A stretch of DNA of 64,000 bases from Tubiluchus corallicola (taxonomy: Eukaryota > Priapulida > Priapulimorpha > Priapulimorphida > Tubiluchidae): the NCBI GenBank assembly GCA_030141605.1, contig JAQGDQ010000493.1, positions 1 through 64,000 of the forward strand, in the 5' to 3' direction. Numbering within the stretch: position 1 is the stretch's first letter; each line of letters begins with the position of its first letter. The notes under the pieces are model-generated. The model was not told the DNA's origin, ran no database searches, and saw nothing but the letters and a program-made list of their open reading frames with translations. Shown here piece by piece: positions 12,001 to 24,448 of this stretch. Position numbers and translations under genes: made by a program.

Positions 12001-15000
12001 ATACTGAAATTGCTAAGGCATACAAAATTGTTGCAAAATCAAACATTTACAGTTGGAGCTTGACATGTGGTCTTGTAAATGGTGTTGCGGCATGTTTGTA
12101 TTACAGTGGCTAGCTGCACGTCCTGCAAGTATTCAATGTACACACAAAGTTGAGAATGTTTCTGAAGAAATACAAAACCATGTTTTCTACATATTCTTTA
12201 AGAAAATGATGAATCCGAAACCAAACTTGATCAAAAGTAAATTTGGAAGAAGTGGCACATGGCTTGGATTTGATCCAGAGACTTTTCACGTATATTTCAG
12301 ACAAGCAAGATTCTTTCAAAGTTCAAAAATTGTGAGTTTATTCCAACATTAATAATAAGCTTGAATTTAAACTTATGAATAATTATAATGGTGTTTTTAG
12401 GTGTTAAAATACTCAGAAAAAGACCTGCAACGGGTCATCTTGGAGTGGCAAGCGAAACAGTTGGCTCGTGACCAGCAGTGGGACAAACGATACAAAGAGC
12501 TGGAGGCGCAGTTTCAGGAGGACAAGCTGCAAACACAAGAGCAACTAGCGAAACAGGAGAAATCTTCCCGAGAGATGAAGTAAGTATAAAGGTGTAAAAT
12601 GCATTCATATTGTGCTCTGCCTTGGCGCGTTGCAGTCAGGGATGTTACCGAAACGAAAAATTTGCTTCAGTTTACTGATAATTGTACTTTTGGCTCAGTT
12701 TAGTCTTCATCAAAAATTGCTGAGTTTCGTAGCTGAAACTTTTGGCAAACAAGTTTTGGGAAAAACCGCCATCTGCCAAGACATTTGCTATGCCAAACGT
12801 CTATTTTAACCCTGTTATAGTGTCAAACAGTGCGCAATGATTTACTATGCGAAAAATGTCATTGTATTGCTAAAACAATGACCCTCTAAATAAAAAGAAT
12901 CATGATATTTAACGATTTAAATTTTGTAGCAAGCGACTTTATGGAAATAATCCACAAATTTCAAGCTGACTAGGTGCTTGGACAAGGACACTAATTTCGA
13001 AGTTGCGGTATAATGTAAATTGCGCCGCAGGATGCTTTATATGAATACCGTATTTTCTGTTTGGTAGCTGTATTGCTTAAGTTTGTGAGTTCTTTCTTTG
13101 CTGTGTTGTTTTATATACTTGGTACAATTTGAACAGCATCAATTTCGATGTAGGTATTCTAGGAAGTTCATTTTAATTTTTAGGCTTGTCATGAGTGACT
13201 ACGAAAAGACCATTTCACAGCTAATAGGTAAGCTTTCTATATTTAATTATCAATTAATAACACCCTTCTGATTGGGTTTAAATTATTTACTAAATGTATT
13301 CGGGAATAAAAATTATTTCAGATTGTCTAATAAATAATGTTAATTATGTTAATCTGCTTAAAACTGCATATCCATCTGTAACACGTAAATCCAAGTTTTA
13401 CTACTTCAAGAATACACTTTGTTTTCTGTTTCAAAAAGGCCCGTTTGTAAAAACTTAGTAAACCATATCAAACTTAGAAAGTATCCTAATTTTGTTACCT
13501 AAAACATTTCTTTTTCAGTTTATGCTTGTATGGCATTTGCAACTGAATATTTGACTACCTAGTTGATTTGTACTACGATGTTGTTCCTTTTTTCAGCTGA
13601 AAAGGAGAGGCACAAGAGCGAAACGACAGAGAATGTGTCTGAATTGATTCAAGAACGTGATCAGGTAAACGTTGTTGGACAGAGTAGATTGTAACGTCCC
13701 GTTAATTAAAGCATTAATTGTTTATAATTTGAAGATTATCCATTAATGATTGAACGATTTTAAATTTTAGCTCTGTGGATTGGTGTTTATAGAGTTGGAT
13801 ACATAATCCAAAGATCCCGGAAATAAATCTGGTTTCAGGACCCTGTTTCCTTCCTTTTACTCAAATTTTGCTTCTAAAATTTAATAATTGTGGTTTTTTT
13901 CATTAATAATTATCGTAAAATGTATAACGCTTTAATAGAGGTGCTCGTTTATGTGCTTTACAAATAATAATGTCAACACAAATGTTATTGCAATCATAAA
14001 ATTTTCTCTACCTATGCAGCATGACAGGCTTGCTTGCAATGTAATGCTAATTAATTTAAAATGAGGCCAAATTTGAGATGCTTTAGTGCACCATGCCGTT
14101 CTTGCATCAGTTGCTTTAGAATGTTTACATAACACCACTGATCTATACTTATATAGTATTAGTACTAATCTTTACTGATCCTGTTATTTATAATTATAAA
14201 CAACTGTTTTTTGTTATTGTTCAGGTGCTAGAAGATATGCAAAATGTAGAAAAGGCTTTCAGTGATTTACACAAACGATATGAAAAAATGAAATCTGTGG
14301 TAGACGCACTAAAAAAGGTAAATCACTAATGTTCTCAGTGAATGATATCACCCCACAGGTGCATTATTTTTATGCCTTCAATTGTGAGCACTAAACCATA
14401 CTATACTAGAGTATTCAAATGTGAATACTAAACTAGAGTATGATAGAGTATTCGAATATGAATACTAAACTATAGCACTCAAATGAAAATAGTATATATG
14501 ACCTTGTAAATTGTAACTGATGTAAATTTTCTAACTTTTCTTTTTTGAAAATCAGTAGTGACACACTGTGACCAGCTTTCATTTTTGTAAATATCGTATG
14601 ATGGCAGCGAAAAATTGTTTAAAAGTATTGTAAGAGTAGTACTTTGCACTATTCTTATCAGTGAAAATTGGCAATAAATTGCTCAGACTTGATTGCATTT
14701 AAAAGGTGGGACAGTTCAAGTAACAGTACTTTAACTTGAGCTATTAAAAGTGCATTCACTACAGAGTTTGCCCTAATGTGTTTTGTAAGACAAGCAAAAG
14801 TAATTTGTACAAGACGTTGTTGTTGCATTTCTAAAATTCTTGTGCTAAATAGATATTTGCACAATTGTGACCTGATATGATTTTAATAATTCATGTGGGA
14901 CATTATGGTTGTCGTTTTTGCGCCTGAGCTAATGTATCACTGTATGAATCATATCTGAAACTGCTGTTGCGCATGCATGTTTGTGTTTGTGCTGCCATCT

Positions 15001-18000
15001 GTCGTTTGTTTTATAAACATGCACTGTAATTTCAGGTGTTAGTGGTGACAGTAGTTTTTATAATGTTCATTTTTTACCTGATTCGCCCACTGCAAATGTA
15101 GGAGTTAACCTGTTTTTATGGCTTCCAAGTCATGGCTGCGATTTAATAAATTAAAGCGAAACTTTTCTCTATAAAAAGGTATTTTGATTTTCTGAGTACA
15201 GTAGCACTTCTGAACTTTGTTCTTGCGTCATTTCGTAACTTAAGCTTTTAGTTGTATTTTTGTTTGCGTAGAATGAAGATACGTTAAAGCACATGGTGGA
15301 GGAATATCAAGCCAAGTTGAAAAGGCAAGAGCAAAGATACCAGGATTTGAAAATGAAAGCAGAAGAGAAACTGGAAAAGTACGTGTCTGTTTTTAGATAT
15401 TCACTTATTTGTGTTTCTTTGAAAATTAATAACTTAGTTGTCAACTACTTTTTTGTAATGAAGGTATGACCTGTTTTTCAAAAATTCTTGAATTAGGAAA
15501 AATATGACAGCACATAATGTACTAAAAAATAAAAAAAATTATTAGCAGCTAAGAAATATACTGGCCACAATCAATTGAAACGTACGTAGTTAGTGCGTAC
15601 ATTTCATTAAAAACTACAAGCACATACTAAGAAGAGATATGTTAAGCATTACTTATTATAAGATAAAAATTCAAAAATTTCTTTCTGTAATATTTCACCA
15701 TATAATTAATTTTCCATCACTCAAGTACATTCAGTACATTAAAGTATACAAAGATATCCATATTGCAATGAAATAATTGACAGTAAGACAGGGAAAATAC
15801 ACTATAAAATTAACAGTCTTACAATAAATGCTCATCTTGTAAACAGTAGAGTTGTAAAGTGTAACAAACCAAATTTTGTCTACTTTATTATTTAAACAAA
15901 TTCAAGACTTTGTAAGAAAGCAATAAAAAGTAACTTGTTGAGTTGATTAAATCAAAAATACTATTAAAAAATCGGTCTATAAAATGTTCAGTAAGCTGAT
16001 AGTCTAACAATACATGTTCGTCATCTTGTATATCTGCGACAAATACAAGGCCGTTGATTATATGAAATTCTACTCCATCTACCAGTTTCCACTATTAAAC
16101 GATGGGATGACAATCTTGTACTTGACGTTGCTATTCTACATCCTTCTAACAAACAAAGATTTACTATACAAAGCATCTACAGACAATTGTGGATTAATTT
16201 TCCTGAGATAGCACTGCCTACACATTTGGTCTGACGCTTTTATTTTATCCTTTATACTATTCATTTCAACTTTTATAAAATCAATCACTCATAGCCTGTT
16301 ACACATAGTAGTAGTCGTATACGTTGGTGTTCTTTCGCATTTTACGGATTTTAAAACCACAAACGTGCAAATCACACAAGTATGGCAGTGCCTTATAGGC
16401 TGGGGCTTGAGCAGGTTTCACAGCATGCAAAATTTCCATAAAAACTGCTGACACATGCATGCTAGGGTTACGCGTCACAACAACTAATTCAGTCATTCAA
16501 CAAGCTCGCCGAAAAGTCAATTTAGATGCAATTTTTACTACTTATTGTCATTTTATTTTAGTGCTGTTAAAGAGATTGAAAGCGTGAAGAAGGGCACGGC
16601 GTCGGAGGTAGCAATCCTAGCAGCAAACGTGAAAAGATACGAGATAAAAATAGACAATTTGGAGAAAACACTTGAACAAAAGGTAGGAATAATAGTGTTT
16701 TTAGGACGTTTGGGGTGGTGGGGGGGAGGTGTTCTGGAACCTCATTCTAACCAGTGTTTGCAATATCTACTTGTTCCTCCATCTATATGTATGGCTAGGC
16801 TGACTAGGCTGAATTATCAATAATCTAGTAAAGGCTGCAGCTTGGTACTCCTCAAGCTTGCGGGGCTCCACACTTTGCACTGCTGAATAATTCATATAAC
16901 TTAAAATAAAATTTCAATTTTAAAAATGGAGATCACAAAGTCTGAAAATCCAGTTTTAAAGTGGCTCTTCATTTGTGAAGGATCCCTGTTTGAGGCCTTT
17001 TATTTGAGACAGAGGCCCTTGATTTGAGATAAAGTCCTCTCTTTAAAGCCCTTTATTTGAAATATGGGGGCTTCAGCTATACAAATGTTGCTGAAATATA
17101 TCACAAGTAAAAAATATTTGAGACAAGTGCGAGCAAATGAGAAATCCAAAAACATCACCTACTTACAAAAGAGTTCAAAGTTGTCATAAGTCACTGAAGC
17201 CTAACGCCAGCACAGTCATTGATACGGTGAGCTGTTAAAAACCAAGTAACTGTTTATCAGTTTTACCAGTGGTAAATTGTTTTTATCACGTCAGCTTTTT
17301 GGACCATTCTTAACAGAAGCACAGATGTGTCAGTTTCACATTAGTGTTACTTTAAAAAGAAAATGTATCAGCATGCTTGCCCTGTAAAGTAATAATAATA
17401 ATAATAATTTCTCATTTAGGACACAGTCCAGGGATAACACCTTGAGTAACTCAATACTAATTTCCAATGTGGTCCCAATTATTATTACCCGCGCATGTTA
17501 CTTCAATAAACCCTAGTACTTGGTCAAAGAACCGGGGTGCCTTTTTATGTCTTTTGTTTGACTTTGTCGTAACTTGTTCCCTCGATTTCCCGGGTAGGAA
17601 GTGGAGTCTTTCCACTTGAAGATAAATGGCGTGCACTTAGCCATGTTCGATGCTAGGGCTGCTGTAACGTGTGGGGTGAAAATGTTTATTAAAATCTCTC
17701 CCCTCTTTTTTTAAGTGAGATTTTTGTTTGTTCTTCAACCTTGATTGACTCCACGGCTATCTGCGGTCAGTTGATAACAATTGGATGTAAAAAACGTTTG
17801 AGTACTTAGTACCTTGTGCTGGTACATTAGTGCTAAAATCAATACCACTGCTAAGGAAAACTTTTGACAGCTTGCTACAAAATTTCAGAAAACTTCTTTC
17901 ATTTAAATGCACCTTTTTGGTGTCTCATGGTATACGATTTCTGTTAAAGTGCCATTCTGCACCACTGTTTTTCATGGGGTGTTTAAGTGACTTCGTTTTA

Positions 18001-18214
18001 TCAACAATGACAAAAGTCGCAGAAAATAATTTACTTTGTCAAAAAAATGGTAAAAAAATATTGTTTGCGTAACACATTATTGTTTATATGGTCATGTAAT
18101 TGTAAGTCTATGATACTAAAAAAATCACAGTTAAGAAATTTTATCTTTCAGACGAAAGAAAACCAAGAACTGAGCAACATATGTGACGATCTCATCGCTA
18201 AGGTGAAGAAATAA
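3096..18214 (+). CDS. TACC: Transforming acidic coiled-coil (TACC) family protein, 15 coding exons
   Basis: TACC proteins bind XMAP215/ch-TOG and stabilise spindle and centrosomal microtubules. Exons: 3096-4985, 6424-6673, 7280-7352, 8012-8709, 9602-9742, 10774-10828, 11167-11299, 11784-11819, 12401-12579, 13184-13227, 13597-13664, 14225-14317, 15272-15378, 16562-16682, 18152-18214. All joins are GT..AG and keep one frame (about 1316 residues). The first ~1000 residues are acidic and low-complexity, with four (E/D)TSVNLLDFS-like repeats (residues ~130-290) and two NWDEIDExTNPF motifs (end of exon 1, exon 2). Exon 5 has the family motif LDYLENVGG...ALARQSLY.KFDPL. Exons 9-15 encode the long heptad coiled coil (TACC domain), ending LSNICDDLIAKVKK. 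The start is uncertain: a good acceptor (branch-like tgctaat, then cctttcag) at 3141-3154 suggests exon 1 may begin at 3155, preceded by an upstream exon I could not identify. The paralogue cannot be assigned. Confidence 0.9.
4986..6423. other. TACC intron 1
   Basis: Intron between the two NWDEIDE-bearing exons. It is A/T-rich with an imperfect TTA microsatellite (about 5358-5390) and a hairpin relic of a LINE-like 3' end at 5676-5760. No coding sequence was recognised. Confidence 0.6.
5676..5760 (+). repeat. LINE-like 3'-end hairpin (copy 1)
   Basis: A stem of GAAAGGGT against ACCCCTTTC encloses GGCTGATTTGATAACTTC. The same arrangement (GG.TGGCTGA..T.GAT, then a complementary strand ending CACCCT/ATCCT and a pyrimidine run) recurs near 29357 and 51832, and more distantly near 26552. 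It is interpreted as the conserved 3' tail of a non-LTR retrotransposon. Confidence 0.45.
10290..10505. repeat. GACTTGA/GACTCAAACCCT repeat in TACC intron 5
   Basis: Imperfect tandem units of the form ACTTG-ACTTGA-GACTCAAACCCT-(A/T)TGGAA occur here, for example two copies of gactcaaaccct about 40 bp apart. It resembles the interior of dispersed MITE-like sequences; ends and target duplication were not identified. Confidence 0.4.
17395..17640 (-). repeat. SINE-like repeat, reverse-oriented copy
   Basis: Read on the minus strand, the segment runs GGGTTTATTGAAGTAACATG, then TAATAATAATTGGGACC, then a body ending in GTGTCCTAAATG and an (ATT)n tail. The same order occurs on the plus strand at 34205-34435, which shows a tRNA-like head. 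It lies in the last TACC intron. Confidence 0.55.
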
Positions 18215-18451
18215 CCTCCGCTCGATTCGTAGCCGTGGTGACTCTTCTTCGGCTGTATGCGTGATGTCATCTTGGCCAGATGCATCCGTATGCAGATAGT
18301 ATAAACTGTGTAGATACTGGATATTATTTATTTGCTATTGTAGTCGTTTTATCTTGTTTACTTTTATTGATACTAGATTGTTCATATACATAGATATTGA
18401 ATAGTTCCAAGCTGCAACGTGTGCATGATATTTATTGTGATAACGTTTAAG

Positions 18452-18460
18452 TATTAAAGC
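18452..18460 (+). terminator. TACC: Candidate TACC polyadenylation signal (ATTAAA)
   Basis: An ATTAAA variant signal lies about 240 bp after the TACC stop codon within a U-rich 3' flank. This is position and motif only; cDNA ends would decide it. Confidence 0.35.
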
Positions 18461-18479
18461 ATACGCAAATTGAAAAATA

Positions 18480-19792
18480 GTCGTTTTCACGATTCTGAAC
18501 CAATAGATCAGTTAGAGCAAACAATACAGCTGGAATTACCGTAGACATACTGTGCATTGATAAATTGAAAGATTGGTAAATCATATTACAGTTGAATATA
18601 ACCACCGAATATTCGTTATTAATGGTGATATGCCCCCGGCCAGTGTGCAGTAGTTTTTTTTATAGCTTCATTAGAAGGGGCAATAATATCAAACATTCAG
18701 CAGCTTTGAAAACTTGTGTAAATATACCCTTGAGTCTTGCATATGCGCTTCCTTGAGACACGGGGGAATTTTTTATCTAATATCTTCGTAATGATACCTT
18801 GAAAATTTTCTATTGCAAATATCTGACCTTTTTATTGGTAAAATGCGCCATCTGTCGACATAGCTCGGTTTTTCTTGTACTTGAAATTTGACCATCATGA
18901 GGTTTTTCAAAATCTATTTACCATGTGAAACTTCCTAATTGCATCTCCTACCTGATGCAGCCATGTTCTTCCGGTAATTTTTGCCAGCGTTTCTTAGATG
19001 CCTTTTTGTAACAAGCTTTTTTGAAGGTTTTGTTTCGCCACTTGATGCACATGTTTGTAGCAAATATAATAATTTGGCTCGAGGTTTGTATTAAAAAAGT
19101 TTGCATAATGTTCGCAATAATTCCATATAGTCAACAGTTCTATTGATAGCGGACGGATAGATGTAATGAGTTGTCTCACAACGAATGATAGAAATGTCTC
19201 AGTTTTTTTACTCATGCAAAAAGTAAACCTGCAGACTTGCAAAGTTCCTATCGTATGTGGTAATAGTTTGCACAATGCGTGTACGTATCACATTTTGTAC
19301 TTGCAGAGTTATACAATTAAATCTACCTGCATTTCTGCATATTACTAAATGACTGGCTTAAACTCACAACACTTGATAATTATTAAAACAAGAAACTTTT
19401 GTATAGGCGTACTTTTTCGTGTTGGGAGCATACATAGGTTTCACATTGCCTTTCCTAACTGTCATTTTGTTTATGTGTGAATTGTTATAGAAAATTTTAT
19501 CTTGTATTGTTGTATATAAGTTACTCTTTAAGTGATAAATGATAAATCTTGTCGGCCGCATTTCGTACGTCCATTTAGTTACCAGATTTACTGACTTCAG
19601 AATTTGTTCTTTCAATACGCTTGATGCTTTTTGCAGAACTTGTATGTCAATAATTGAATTTAATTTAAAAATTTAATCGTTCTTGCTTTTTGTCCATCAG
19701 TTTTGAGAGATACATAAAATAAATGCAATGTCGATCACACATAATTTAACAACTTATTGACCAAAAGGTCAAATTCAGTATTACGTGTCACC
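18480..19792. other. Intergenic sequence, no gene seen
   Basis: A/T-rich sequence between the convergent TACC and SAMM50 genes. The open frames on both strands are short, overlap each other and show no recognisable motif. Confidence 0.5.
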
Positions 19793-20184
19793 AATAAGAC
19801 TTTTCACAGCGTGTTGTGCACACGCGGTTGCTGCCAGTCAAAGGTTAAGCGTACCACAGCAGCTCGTCTTCACTACAACTGTCACGTGACATGTGGCAAC
19901 GCAAAGCCGTATGCCACATCAGTTGAATAACTTCAGTTGTTTTACGTGGATTTTACTTAATTATGCATTAGTCTGTATGTAGAGTGATTTACTAGCAGGA
20001 TCTTACTTGGGAACAAGAAAAAAATGAACTAGACAAAGTTCTAGCTAGCTGTTACAACTGTTACTATTACAGTAGCTTGGGCTGCAAGGCGTTGTCAAGT
20101 GTACACAAATATGTTGTCTGGTACACTTAACCTTTGACCTTTTCATGATCATCATCAATCATTGGAACTGTGAAAACGCTTATT
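19793..20184. mobile_element. MITE family A, copy 1
   Basis: The ends are inverted repeats beginning AATAAG, then C/G and a TTTTCACAG core. Inside, both ends carry CAAAGGTTAAG(C/T)GTACCA in inverse orientation. Copies occur at 32618-33001 and 53495-53890 (the latter inverted relative to this one), all near 0.4 kb, with shared interior such as the TTCCCAAGTAAGATCCTG stretch (here reversed). It is non-coding and hence non-autonomous. The superfamily is not clear and I could not fix a target duplication. Confidence 0.75.
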
Positions 20185-20616
20185 ACTCCAGTTCAAAAGT
20201 TTAATTTGTGCCTTTCTCTGTGCACAATTCCTTATCCAAAACTTACAACTTCGAAATTTGAACAGTAAGTTTGTAACCAATTAGACTTGATATGTACATT
20301 GTTGATTTTGCTAAAGATAATATGAGTAGTCATCTTTTCAAAAAATTTGCATCTTCAAAACGATGTAAAATATACAAATGGTCTGTAATGAAGAAACCAT
20401 TGAGCAGAAAGGAAACCATTCTGGGCTTTTCACTGATGATGTCACATTTCACGTTGGTTGACAGTTTGGGATCAAATTCAGAGTCGCAAATTTTGAAAGC
20501 ACAGTAATGAGAAAATGATGCAAGACACTAAAAGAGGACACAGCTATTATTATTATTATTATGTATGTCAATGTCTGGACATTTCACATTTCATTTTGCC
20601 TTTGATGATATTTTGA

Positions 20617-21290
20617 GTTAAAATTTAATGTCCGCATCTAGAATGAATTGTACTTGGAAAAGGGTTACACTGTATAAGTACACAAAGACCTTATTGGAGT
20701 TTTCACGGTATTGGGATAATTCCTTTACCAATGAAACTCTCCTTACATTTACAAGTACATTTTTCCAAATGTAACTCATTGTAGTTACACGTTGCACTGT
20801 CAAAAAAGTGACTAGTCACAGTTACAGTTCCTTCAAACAATAACTGTTACGAGAAGTAACTGCAATATGTTATCAGACAGTCAAAATCTGCACTACAGTC
20901 AAGTTGCACTGCTGACTTGCACAGCAGAAGATGTACTGTGCAACAATAACCGACTGTACAGTACTTAAAAAAAAGAGTAAAGTGGGCAAAGTAGACTATT
21001 TCTGTAGTGTGCAGTTCATTAACTTTTGCTTTCATTCTAGATAAATGTAACGATAAAGTAACTGTTTTTTCCATTACAAGTTTCAATGAAGAAGGAACTA
21101 CAGTAATTACAGTACTTGTAATTTCCAGAAATGTGAACTATGGTAACTACAGTACTTGTAACTTCTAAAAATGTGAACTACAGTACTTGTAACTTGTAAA
21201 AATGTAATTCGTTACAGCTACAGTTCCATTACAGTTACAGTTAATTTTGGAACTAGTTACATTTCTGATGCATTACTCTCATCCACTAAC
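20617..21290. repeat. TTACAGTTAC-type imperfect repeat cluster
   Basis: Many copies of GTAAC/GTTAC words occur. Between 21080 and 21210 a unit of about 40 bp (aaatgtgaactacagtacttgtaact) is repeated two to three times, and complementary words occur at 20755-20865, giving a loosely palindromic layout. No coding potential; probably a degenerate transposon. Confidence 0.45.
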
Positions 21291-22043
21291 TTTTTCATTA
21301 TCCTAACGTATGACTTTGGCTGATTTTTCAAATTAAATCGAACAAGATGACAAATTGTCACACAAATGTATAACATAGCACAGTTTCCACGATCCTACCA
21401 TGCCTGTTCTGTAGGCGTGGTTTAAAAATAACGATTTACTGTATGAGGCCAGTAGGTGTAACAGACCCAACTGTGCCCTACTACTAAGATAAGAGCCCCT
21501 ATAATTTTTATGAAGTTGTGATTTAGAGTACTAAACTTGAATTTCTGGCAGTTGCCTATGTTGAAAACCACGCATTGTCTGGACTTTCATTATATGGGCC
21601 TATAGCACACAATGCACATTGCAGGTGAAATGAATACATTTCATTTTACACTAGTAATTCTAGTGGGTTTCATCATCAAAGGACATGACAGTTGTGTACA
21701 AGTGAATGCAGTGAAATGACAATTGTGTACAAAATACAGCGTTAACATTAAATCAGTATGCTAGATTTTTAAAAAGATAAACTATTGTCTATATATCAAT
21801 TCAATTTGACTATGTTTACAAATGACGTACAATCAAATCTAATTCTACCTATGGGGACCGAACAAACCACCACAAATAAAGAAGGATGTAAATGACTATT
21901 TACATGCGCACATTGGGATATGTAATGAGAAATCAAAATAAACCAGCTCTATTTCAACTAGATTAAACTGTAGTCACACTAACAAACAAATCACTTTCTG
22001 CAGAATGATTGTGCATGTTTTATACTGCTTGTGTGTGGTCTAA
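21291..22043. other. Intergenic sequence downstream of SAMM50, no gene seen
   Basis: A/T-rich, with no recognisable coding or RNA feature. It probably lies beyond the SAMM50 3' UTR. Confidence 0.4.
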
Positions 22044-22049
22044 TTTATT
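22044..22049 (-). terminator. SAMM50: Candidate SAMM50 polyadenylation signal (AATAAA)
   Basis: The plus strand reads TTTATT, i.e. AATAAA on the minus strand, about 135 bp after the SAMM50 stop codon. Confidence 0.45.
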
Positions 22050-22181
22050 AAAGTTGTTGAAAAAAGACATACAAATATTGTATCCTTACACATCTACACT
22101 TGAAAGTATCACGTTAAATAAGCTATATTTACGTCAAATCTAATTTACTTGAACACTACATTGCTAAATTACGGTGTGCGG

Positions 22182-23549
22182 TCATAAAAAACTAACTCCC
22201 ACACCAAACTGAAATCCTTTGTTAATTTTGTCCCCAGCTAAATATCTAACCGGAATAGCATAATTCAGTTCAAGTCGTGCTATTGAGCCCAGACACAGCA
22301 CTATACCAGCACCATAAGCCCATCTAAACTGTTCCACAACCTGGCGATAGTTATCATTGAGGCTCCCAATACTGCCACCGTTAACGAACAGGTGCATTCT
22401 GAACAGGTCGCCAAAACCTCCTTTACCAGGTCGAAAAGGAAGGGGAGTGTAGAGATGCAGACCGCCCGAACAGTAACTGCTTGCACCGATGGAATCTCCC
22501 TCATAGTGGGGTCCGGCTCCTCTTGTCTGGAAACCTCTTAGCGTCAGCGGTCCACCAAGGAAGTATCGATCGCACACCCTAGCACCAGCTTCGTTGTTGA
22601 AGTCAAAAAGGACACCACTGGAGAGCGTGGCCTGTAACACGGTTCCAAGAAGTAGGGATTTATTAAGCTGCAGTTCCACGTTTCCTTTGAGGAAATTGAC
22701 ATCACCACCAAGGCCATATCCGGCAAGCTCTTTGCTGATGCGGACCAGAAGACCATCATTGGGTATGACTGGGTTGTCTCTGGTGTCGTAGAGCAACGAG
22801 TGATGCAACGCAGACTTCAACGAATGGCCACACTGCTCGCGTACGGCAAACGAAGACGACAGCTTGTCGCACCTCAACTCGCGCCATACGCCTTCCCACC
22901 TAATAATATGTTGCAGTCCGAGCAAGGAATTTAGAGTCAATTCCCCACTTATGCCACGGTCCATCTCTGTAAAACCACTCCACGGAAATTCGGCCTGTCC
23001 TTGCAATGCCCCGATTGTGATCTTGGCTCCTGGTTTTTGGAGAAATGGCTTAACAAAGCCCAGATGGAATCCCTGAGATTTCCGTGAGCCGTAAGAATAC
23101 TCACCAACAAATCGCTCACCACGACCAAAAGCATTAGGTGCACGGAGTCCAAATACTACACTCCCTTCATCGTTACCAATTGACGTGTGTATCCCACCAC
23201 CCAGGCGACTAGTTTCTTCTACAAAAAATGTCACTTCAATGCCATTTTGATGAGCGTTAATGCCACTGGCTGTATCAATAAATATTGTCACTTTTTTAAA
23301 TGCACCGAAACTTTCTAATTTAGATTTTGCTTCCAAAGATTTTAAAACCACATCTTCAAATTTCGTGGCACTAAACATATCTTGGACTTCCGGAACCACA
23401 GCATCATTTTTAGTCCGTCCTAGTCCATCAATGTGAACTCGCTGTACTTTCACAGGTACTTCATTGACTCGCACAGTTATCTTTTGCGGCTCATAAGGCT
23501 CTTCAGTGCTGCTCAAAGTTGGGGCTGACTTAGCATGAACGGTCCCCAT
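22182..23549 (-). CDS. SAMM50: Sorting and assembly machinery component 50 (Sam50/Tob55)
   Basis: An Omp85-family beta-barrel of the mitochondrial outer membrane, the core of the SAM complex that inserts beta-barrel proteins and contacts MICOS. The 455 residues match the usual ~470. The N-terminus MGTVHAKS matches animal SAMM50. A single POTRA domain spans ~34-112 (HIDGLGRTKNDA at its start, GAFKKVTIFIDT inside), followed by the 16-strand-type barrel. LRGF at 337-340 is the conserved loop-6 motif. The last residues GFQFGVGVSFL form the C-terminal beta-signal. The coding region is one unbroken exon, unlike its intron-rich neighbours. An acceptor-like TTTGTTTTTAATAG ends 3 nt before the ATG, so an intron in the 5' UTR is likely. 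It is convergent with TACC and divergent from FPGS. No disabling change was seen; it is probably functional. Confidence 0.95.
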   Translation of the reverse strand: MGTVHAKSAPTLSSTEEPYEPQKITVRVNEVPVKVQRVHIDGLGRTKNDAVVPEVQDMFSATKFEDVVLKSLEAKSKLESFGAFKKVTIFIDTASGINAHQNGIEVTFFVEETSRLGGGIHTSIGNDEGSVVFGLRAPNAFGRGERFVGEYSYGSRKSQGFHLGFVKPFLQKPGAKITIGALQGQAEFPWSGFTEMDRGISGELTLNSLLGLQHIIRWEGVWRELRCDKLSSSFAVREQCGHSLKSALHHSLLYDTRDNPVIPNDGLLVRISKELAGYGLGGDVNFLKGNVELQLNKSLLLGTVLQATLSSGVLFDFNNEAGARVCDRYFLGGPLTLRGFQTRGAGPHYEGDSIGASSYCSGGLHLYTPLPFRPGKGGFGDLFRMHLFVNGGSIGSLNDNYRQVVEQFRWAYGAGIVLCLGSIARLELNYAIPVRYLAGDKINKGFQFGVGVSFL

Positions 23550-23767
23550 TACCTATTAAAAACAAATTAGAGTCAGCAAGAAGAACTATAAATGCCCAAC
23601 CAAAAAGCAAGACTAAAAACATTGTAAAAAAGCTACAAGTCATATAGTCCGAAACACAGACATAGACATAGACATTTATTTCCTCAAATAATGTGTCACA
23701 AATTTCCATTTTACAAAAAAACTTTACTTTATCCACGGAGATGGGGAGAGGGAAGACCATAGGTCAT

Positions 23768-24448
23768 CTAGTCACTTAGGTCATCTAAAAGGTTTATTTC
23801 AGTAGAGTTTCGATAGTTCGTAACTACAATTTCATTTGTTTTTGCCATAATTTTTGTGTGTTTCACTATTGCAAATACTTGCAGATGATCTGCAACTTGA
23901 TACAATAATATGCCTGGTATTTTCGTATTGGTTAGGTCGTTAGCATAAATATGATCAATCAAAGTGTTAGTAGTTTGAGTTATTCTTGTGGGTTTGGTTA
24001 TGATGGGTATAAAATTATCCGAGAACAGCATATTCATGTAATTTGCAACTAATGGCCTTTCATTGGTTTGTAACAAATTTACTTTTATGTCACCGCATAT
24101 ATAACTCAACTTATTTGCTGTATTTATTAACGCCACTTTGTGTTCAAGTTCGTTTTGGAACTGGTCAATGTTAGTGTTTGGGTGTCTATAAATGATTTCT
24201 ACCCATATGTTTTCAATTTGCAAATCTTTAGCGTTTCTGACAGAATTTCTTGGATTTGTGATGTGGTATTGAGGCAGTTCAGTAAAATTAATCGAATTTT
24301 TTATATACATGCCTACACCGTCTGAATTATGTCCAATAAACTGGTATCCTGGCAAATAAGAAAGGAAAAGATGTCCTGTTTTGATTCTTGTTTCACTTAC
24401 TGCTATAATTTCAGGAGGGTGTTGAAAATGCAACAAAACATTTAACAC
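23768..24448 (-). mobile_element. LINE endonuclease-domain fragment
   Basis: A 226-codon open stretch reads as an apurinic-type endonuclease domain of a non-LTR retrotransposon: VSETRIKTG (usual SETW/SETR motif), GVGMYIKNS, a GDIKVNLL motif where GDFN is typical, LIDHIYAND and VADHLQVFAIV (final D-H). The N-terminal part and the whole reverse transcriptase are absent, so the copy is truncated, but the absence of stops suggests it is fairly young. It lies just behind the SAMM50 start, in what may be the 5'-UTR intron of that gene. Confidence 0.8.

Noticed and set aside
12053-12352. 99-codon frame in a TACC intron
   Set aside because: It lies between two exons that join in phase without it, and it has no motif.
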